A stretch of 64,000 nt of DNA. It comes from Gremmenia infestans. Taxonomy: Eukaryota > Ascomycota > Leotiomycetes > Helotiales > Hamatocanthoscyphaceae. Position 1 is the first letter of the stretch, and the number at the start of each line of letters is the position of its first letter. A model generated the notes under the pieces. It had not been told where the DNA came from and made no database searches. It saw only the letters and a list, made by a program, of their open reading frames with translations. A program made the translations under genes and the position numbers. The DNA lies in contig JAFEVB010000037.1 in assembly GCA_032629725.1 (NCBI GenBank), forward strand, positions 434,001-498,000, given 5' to 3'. Shown in pieces: positions 57,594 to 64,000 of this stretch.

Positions 57594-60500
57594 ATGCCCA
57601 TTGTTTGTTATCACTCGACTCTCATCAGTGACATAGCCTCTTCTCAAGAGGCTGCCGGCACAACGTCTTCGCAGATCTTCCTATCAACGGGCGTCGCAGG
57701 ACACGATTACGAATGTGCAAGCCGGAATACAAACACCTCCTCATATGTAACATCGGTCTTCGAGTCAAACTCTAGGCACGTCATGACTTTGGGAAACGCC
57801 GCTGAGTGCACCGTCGTCCGTCTTAGCTTAGAAGATGATTCGCTGTCCCTAGAGGAAACGTCTGCTGAAGGTATGCTCTTTCAATTATGCAAGAGGTGGA
57901 ATTCTGACGATTGTAGGTCTACAAAATGTCGTTTCCGCTGATGGCTTCGAGGTCAGCGATGAAACTGGCTCGAACCAGAGTCTCGAGAGCTCAGATCCCA
58001 CCTCGCCGTCGTCAATCGACCCCCCTACTATTTCTATGAGCAAAGCCGGGATGATACCAGTTGCTGAGCCTAGATCAATCTTTTCATCAACAGACTCCAG
58101 CGCGGTCAAATTCGTCGACAAAGGCAAAGGGATAGAATTCCAGCGTGGAAGGACCCTGGAGAGGCACCCGAGATCTGTGAACCCTCTGGCTGGAGCCGAG
58201 TCTCGAATTCGAAAGCACGACGCAGCTATTGAAGTTGATACTGGTCCTATTAGTAAGCGAATCAAGCGCAGCAGTACCTTCCACGATAACCCTTTGGATC
58301 CTTGTGCGATACTAGATGATAATTTACTTGAACCGTGTCCACATGCTCGGCTTTGCACCACGGTGTCAGAAGTACTTGATGCACCCTTACTCGCCACTGT
58401 TTTCAGCGACTGTCTGCCGTTTTATCCAGCACCAACTTTTCTTCCGGAAATCTTCCATCCCCACATCAGCCACCTTGAATACTTGACTATCAAATCCTCT
58501 TCTCAAATATGGGCTACATCCCGGAATGGCTCTTTGAAACAGGAGCCTGAGCCAGCTTCATTGGCATCTCGGCTTCCTACTGAGATTATCAACGAGATAT
58601 TCTGTCATCTCAATCCCGCAGATTTCAATTCTGCTAGGCGGATTTGCAGGTCATGGTTCATTGCCAGCTTGGATCAGTCGATGCTAAAAATGATGCTAAA
58701 GCGTGGCGGCTTTTCCCGTACAGTCCATTACAACACGACCGCGAACATCGCAGTTGATTCCGAAGCCGAAATCAATGATGAATGGGTAATGAGTAAGCGC
58801 GTTGCTCGAGAATGCGCTCTTGGGCCAGATTGGACGGGCAATGGGCTATCTCGTGAGGCAAACGTGTCAAACACGCAGGATAATTCAGCATTCGGGCACA
58901 TATCTACGATAGACTTCACAGATGTTGCCGTTCACTGCCCCACCACAAATACAACTGGGATGACGTTTACCGTCAGTTGTTGCGGGAAGTTTGTGATGGC
59001 AGCCAATGGATGTTTAGTATATATCTATGAGTTGAATAAACAGCACGCGTCGACAGAACAAAGCCCTGACATTCATCCGGGGTCTCTACGTCCTGTCACA
59101 AGTATAATCTGTCCTCGTCGAGTATTAGCCTGCAGCATGGACACCTCTTCACACCGCTATGCTATAGCTATTCTTCTTGACGACCGCATGGGCCTGGTAT
59201 GCGACATAACAACTCTAAACAAACCAACGATTCCGCATAGCAATACTCAAGATAATTCCAAGAGTCGCTACCGAACATCTCCTGAGGCAAATACTACCAC
59301 CTATGTTTCAGACGCTGATAATTTTGGAGGAACTTCATTCCTGAACCGCATCCAATTGAATAGTTCTGGTACAAATTCTATAACTAGTCGCCGGTCAACC
59401 AATCTGCCGTTTGTTTCCCCAGGAATCGCCGTAACCAAACGGGTTTCTCCAATGGACGAGTCTGCCTGGCAAGATGTGTTCCGCGGTGATACGCCTGAAT
59501 ATAGAAGTACCACGGGACCGAGTCCACGGCACTTTTCGCTGCCCCGTGGAGATATACCCCGGCCTGCTGGAAGGGTACAGAGCATCCCACCGCCTGACCA
59601 ACATCATGAATCTCTACGCGGAGGCATGCCCATTGAAACAGGCCCTCGATCTCTATATCGCAATCTCTGCTCTGATGATGACCCTCCTCGATCGGTGGCG
59701 ATATGTCCACAACGCCGTTGTGTTGCATTTGGTTGTTCCTCTGGAATTGAGCTGCACTGGGTTGACGCTTTGACAGGTCAGGATCTACACAGATGGTTCC
59801 CATTGACTGCTCCAAGCGACTTCTTATTCTTTTTACCAACACGGCGAAGCATTGATTCTGCGAAAAAGCTGCGGCTTATAAGCAGCACAGCGAAACCTAG
59901 TGAGCGGCCAGCGATTCGAGAAAGAGCCTTTGGGGGTGGAGCTCAAAGCAGTCCTTTCTGGAGCCGCGCTGGGGGGCGTTCCAATACTCTTGATTCAGGC
60001 CTTGCATACGAAAATGGTGATCTGCTAACAAGCACAAGAAGCGACAGTCCTTTCACTCGATCACGCACTGGGCGGCTCGATTTTTCAGATCATTATCGAG
60101 CGGTTCCTCTGAGTGATGGTTATCATATACTATTCACTGATCCTGCTACAGACCTCTTATGCTTGGGAACCGATGCCCCTGTTGGCGGCCCGACTAAATT
60201 GCTGCGTAAGATTTGGTTCGAAGGCCCCGAAGGACAAGGTAGCCCCAACGTGTATGCATGTGGGTCGGATCTTAGGTTGGGGGTAAGAGTTGTTGCGGCT
60301 TTTGGGTCTGGCGATGAGCAAAGCATTTGGCTTTTTTCAGTTCCGGGCGACATTTTCGCCGCAGATCAAGTTCGTAATCTCTCTGGTGGTCCCTCGTGGT
60401 CAGTCAGTCCTGCAACGGCTCCCAAACATATGGAATGGTTACAGTGGTGGGCAGATGATGGACCTCAAGAGTTCTTGAATCGAAATCAAGATCCAGTGGC

Positions 60501-61092
60501 GGGTATTCATCCTCGCAGCGCTTGGCCTGTTAAAATCAAAGGGCAAGAGATTGGCCGATGCCAGGGTATTGTTGACCTAGCTGTTGATTCTGGTGCTCAT
60601 ATGATCATTTGGGCCTTCAGCAAGCAAGGTTTTGCGAAAGTTTGGAAGATTAATACTGGCGAAGAAGGTAGCACTAGATCACTGTCTGTAGTTCGAGACG
60701 GCACTATTCGTGAACACGACGAGGACGGCGATGTCGAGATGGTTGATGCGCCATCGTCAGGTTCTCAAAAGCCATTGCTGGAATCTTTCGATGGCACCAC
60801 GTCTTCCACCTCTCCGGATCTCACTTCTCCCGGGCCAGAGCAGGACGGAATTGACTGGAGTCACCACAGCGGCTATCACGATCCTGATGGTGACGTGTTA
60901 ATGGAAGATTTGCTAGTCCCAGAAGATGCTTCAGATGACGAGTCGCAGCTTTCTTTCAGTCAAATCCCAAGGGCAGGAATCTGGGGTGAGATTCAGTATA
61001 CTTCCCGTAGCTGGATTAGAAGACGGGAAAATGGAATTGATTTTATTGAGGAGTTGACGGGTGTTGCGAGGATGGAGATTGAGATTCGATGA
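57594..61092 (+). CDS. Large F-box protein
   Basis: Exons 57594-57870 and 57917-61092 give 1150 residues; the 46-nt intron is GTATGC..TTGTAG. The long N-terminus is Ser-rich with KFVDKGKGIEFQRGRT. The F-box lies near residues 307-345 as SLASRLPTEIINEIFCHLNP, followed by FNSARRICRSWFIASLDQSM. The C-terminal two thirds has repeated hydrophobic strand patterns (GKFVMAANGCLVYIYEL, YAIAILLDDRMGLVCDI, RCVAFGCSSGIELHWVD, HMIIWAFSKQGFAKVWKI) like WD40 blades. A substrate-receptor role in an SCF ubiquitin ligase is therefore likely, with Skp1 as partner. The Met at 57594 is the first in frame. The substrate is unknown. Confidence 0.82.
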
Positions 61093-61998
61093 GGATACGA
61101 AGGAAGTAGCTGTGAGGTAGAAATGGGTAGACTGAGATAGATAGAAGTGCCGACTTGCAATTAACCTATAGAATGTTTCTCTTGATGTCGGTGGCGCTCT
61201 ACGAGTATCAGTATCCCAATTGTATTTGAAAGAGCCCTCGCCGTCTTAGCCTGATGTTTGCCACAATCGTATTTCCCACCATCTGATCTCCCATCATCCA
61301 CCTTTTTATAGCAACGATCTACAAACCCCACGCCTCATCCGACGAACATCCGTCAGCCTTGCTAACGAGGCTGTCGCTGTCCTAGTTCTACCCCCATGAA
61401 CCCCGCTCTTAGCAGCATTGACCCCTGCAATACCGCCATCTCTTCAACACCAAGCCTCACCCCAGTTCGCCGTATTGCCCAACCAACCCAGCCGCCCAAT
61501 CCAACCCAATCCAATTGCCCAACCATGGAGCGAAGGCCATATATTGTGCATGTGAGCCACGTATCCTTTATTCCGTTTCTGTGTTATGGTATGGTATATT
61601 TCAAATAGATCTACATCAGGTAATTGATTGATGTGTTAAGAGTGAGAGGCAAAAGGGAAAGAGAAAGGGAAAAGTTGGCATCCGGTTAATTGGCGAGAGT
61701 GGGAGTGTGGAGGATTGCCGGGAGGATAGGAAGAGCAAGGAGTATATAAAGTTGCCAGCGCGCGCATCGCATCGGATCGCATCACGCCACGATCTGGAAT
61801 CGTACGGAGTACAGTAACAACCGGTACCTCTCTTATTGAAAACTTTCTTTGCATGATAAAGAAGGAAGGAAGGAAAGAAAGATGTGTTTATTCAGCAGTA
61901 CGTTTCATTCATCCCCGCCCTATCCTATCCTATCCTGTCTTCCGCCTTACGATGCGATGAAATGAGAGCGAGAATACTAATTGAGTGCAAAACAACAG
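61093..61998. other. Spacer with possible 5' exons of the next gene
   Basis: 0.9 kb. An ATG at 61525 starts MERRPYIVH followed by a good GTGAGC donor, which could be exon 1 of the gene at 61999. However, its phase (0) does not match the exon at 61999 (needs one prior base), so another exon or start must intervene. TACGGAGTAC occurs at 61803-61812. Confidence 0.4.
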
Positions 61999-62669
61999 GA
62001 CGACCAAACTGGGAAGACGACGTTGTATTTGCGAATCGACCCCGCAAGCACCAACACCAGCGAGCCTCAAGATCTAGAACGGAATTCGTGGAGACGTCAA
62101 AAGTTGTTACGAGACAATCACAACCACGCTCCTCCCGTCCATCCGTCGAATACGTTCCCGCACCCCCCTCTCCCTCGCCTTCTCCCTCTCCACCTCCTCC
62201 GCCTCCATTAATCATCAAATCCGCACCAGCACCCGCACCCGCAAGCCCGCCACGCGCACCCAGCCCCCCCGAAACATTCGCACTAGTGCGCGTAGAAGAA
62301 GACCGGCGGTCTAGAGGCGGTGGCAGCGATGACGGCGGTGGCACGAGCGTGAGTCGGCGCAGTAGAGGCACAGGCGCGAAGAGTCGGGGGGGTGGGAATG
62401 GGGGTGAGGAGGTGTATATTGAGCGCGAGAGGATTCGGGAGAGGATGGCTCCACCTCCAGCGCCATATGCTCCGCAGCAGGAATATGATACCTATCGGTA
62501 TGTGCCACCGCCGCCACGGGAGAGGGACAGGGATGAGAGTATGGACCGTAGAAGGAGTAGGAGTATTACGTATGAGACAAATCCGAGGGCTAGTGGGCGC
62601 GTTGTGGAGAGGGAGCGTGTGGTAGTTGAGGATGGGGGGAGGAGGAGGGAGTATTATCGTAGGCCTTGA
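61999..62669 (+). CDS. Pro/Arg/Ser-rich hypothetical protein, 3' exon (5' end unresolved)
   Basis: An open exon starts after CAACAG at 61992-61998, with an ACTAATTG branch-like site 15 nt upstream, and runs to the TGA at 62667-62669. It encodes GRPNWEDDVVFANRPRKH, a proline run (PSPSPSPSPPPPPP), TFALVRVEEDRRSRGGGS, an acid/base-rich helix (YIERERIRERM) and the C-terminus RRREYYRRP. The composition is disordered. RS/RE-type pieces suggest nucleic-acid or protein-protein interaction, but no family is recognised. The exon could join a first exon at 61525 through a missed small exon. Confidence 0.55.
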
Positions 62670-64000
62670 GTGAGAAATGGGGTGGTTGTGTGAAAGGGGG
62701 GTTTTTTTTATGGTGGGGGGAGGGAGGGGGAAGATATATGATATTGTGAGTGGTGTTGGCTGTTTGAAAGAATAGAAGGGGCGTTGTTGGATACTCTACT
62801 TTTTAAGCGCGTATAATCGATCGATCGAGCTATTTCCATCTCAACTAATCATACAACTTACCCCTTCCTTTCACGCGGAATCCTCTCTTTTTTTGCCTTT
62901 CCGCTCCCCCACTTCGAAGACTAAAACTCGTCGGAACAATATCCATCCCTCATTACTATCCTAAGTTCTGGCAAATACCTTTCTTTTTTTTTCTAGCTTC
63001 AAGTCTGCATGGCATTTTCAATTTCCTTGGCATTATATTACATCCTCCAATCCTTCCTTTACTAGTTTATAACACTCTTAATTCAAATCTCAATACTCCA
63101 ACTCCTCCATAGTAGGAGCTAAACCCAAAATATCTAGCCACCCTTCCCTTCAGCAATGGAATGGAATGGACAATCCAAGATGAAATGAAAGTTTGTTCTT
63201 AGGTAGAAGCGGGTAGTATATATTCTTTGTGTTTCATTTCTCATCGAACGGGTTCACGGAATGATCTTTGCTAAAAAAGCGATGCTCATAGTTGGCTAGG
63301 AATGGGTGAGCACTTAGAAAGGCTACTTGTATCCTGGCTCAGGAATGAATATTATGTTTTATTGAAACTACCTAGCAAGTGGAAAGTTCAGTGGCTTTTG
63401 CTTTTGCTTTTGCTGTCAAGAATGGTATTGCCGTCAATCCAAGTTTATTATCGAATCCTAGAGCTGGGGGAGAAATGGTGGATTTCAAACCGAGTAGGCG
63501 CTACAGTTGCAAAGTAACTTGAGGATTTACAGACATATTTTATCATGTTATGCTGTGACGAACGACGTACGACGGTAGCGCGTCGACCTAGGTTGCTGTT
63601 GCGAATGAGATGAGTTTCGGTGCTGGATTGTTTATTTATGTATTATGGATTTATATTTATGGGATCTCTGGAGTCTCGATCAATATATATATAAAATTAC
63701 AATCAGATGGGGAGGCAGAAGGCTCATAGTGGAGTGAGTAATCACGTAGCCCGATCTTCTTACGAATACCATGGTTTTTTGCTTTGACTTTAGTTTGACG
63801 TATATCTATCTATACTTCCCATCTTCTCCATCATCCAGATCTTGGTCCATAGTTTCTTTCAAGAACGCTTGTGCTTAGTTTTTAGATTGGTTTTGTCGGT
63901 TTTGTTTCACTTCATCTCTTCTCTTTCTCTTGTCTTCCCCTCAACCCCACCCGATGGTTTGCTGTCAATATGTAAATGACATGCTGTCAGTAAATGATTT
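62670..64000. other. Gene-free end of window
   Basis: 1.3 kb of AT-rich DNA. The open frame 63302-63517 has no family character. Simple runs (GGGGGG near 62715, TATATATATA near 63683-63692) are present. A gene could start beyond the edge. Confidence 0.45.

Noticed and set aside
1..64000. CRISPR array, bacterial operon or prophage
   Set aside because: The window is eukaryotic (spliced genes). The tandem repeats are microsatellites or coding repeats, with no spaced direct repeats.

Overview
The window is nuclear DNA of a filamentous ascomycete (Pezizomycotina). Evidence: nearly every gene has 45-140 nt GT-AG introns with CTAAC/CTGAC-like branch sites, intergenic DNA is rich in microsatellites, and the families are typical of these fungi (PTH11-like rhodopsin-fold receptor, GPI-anchored copper SOD, microsomal P450, BTB/POZ expansion, Tmt1-type methyltransferase, Csc1/OSCA channel). 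A Leotiomycete-like fungus is plausible but is inference only. There is no rRNA, convincing tRNA, CRISPR array or intact transposon.

Layout. 1-2.5 kb: gene-free and repeat-rich. 2.5-6.4 kb: a predicted mitochondrial protein of unknown function, then an eight-exon ALYREF/Yra1-type mRNA export adaptor. 9.2-11.3 kb (-): a membrane-anchored aspartic-protease-like protein lacking the first catalytic Asp. 13.2-17.3 kb: a 1346-residue secreted, repeat-built, probably GPI-anchored surface protein. 17.8-19.2 kb (-): a 6-phosphogluconate-dehydrogenase-like protein. 20.8-22.6 kb: a P450. 23.6-25.3 kb: an unknown protein with a Cys-rich zinc-knuckle-like segment. 26.8-28.1 kb: a six-exon methyltransferase with a 5-nt and a 15-nt exon. 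30.5-31.4 kb: a Myb/SANT protein. 32.4-33.9 kb (-): a PTH11-like membrane protein. 35.7-36.5 kb (-): a copper SOD-like cell-surface protein. 39.1-39.6 kb: the tiny V-ATPase subunit f gene. 40.5-45.9 kb (-): a tandem array of four BTB/POZ genes, at least one decayed. 46.4-47.2 kb (-): a CAP/PR-1 protein. 48.0-51.3 kb (-): a Tps3/Tsl1-type trehalose synthase subunit interrupted by a block of degenerate poly-C sequence that looks like an assembly fault. 52.7-57.1 kb: divergent Pch2 (meiotic AAA+) and Csc1-like channel genes sharing a 332-bp promoter. 57.6-61.1 kb: a large F-box protein. 62.0-62.7 kb: a Pro/Arg-rich protein with unresolved 5' end.

No biosynthetic cluster or operon is visible; the genes look like independent chromosomal loci. 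Several serve the cell surface (aspartic-like protein, repeat protein, SOD, CAP protein, PTH11-like receptor) and several serve homeostasis (V-ATPase f, Csc1, trehalose). The most unusual signal is a pair of introns in two unrelated genes (PTH11-like and Tps3-like) that share splice-site context, an 8-base start and a palindromic core, as expected of introner-like (mobile intron) elements. All splice sites were assigned by eye from frame, consensus and remembered family sequence.
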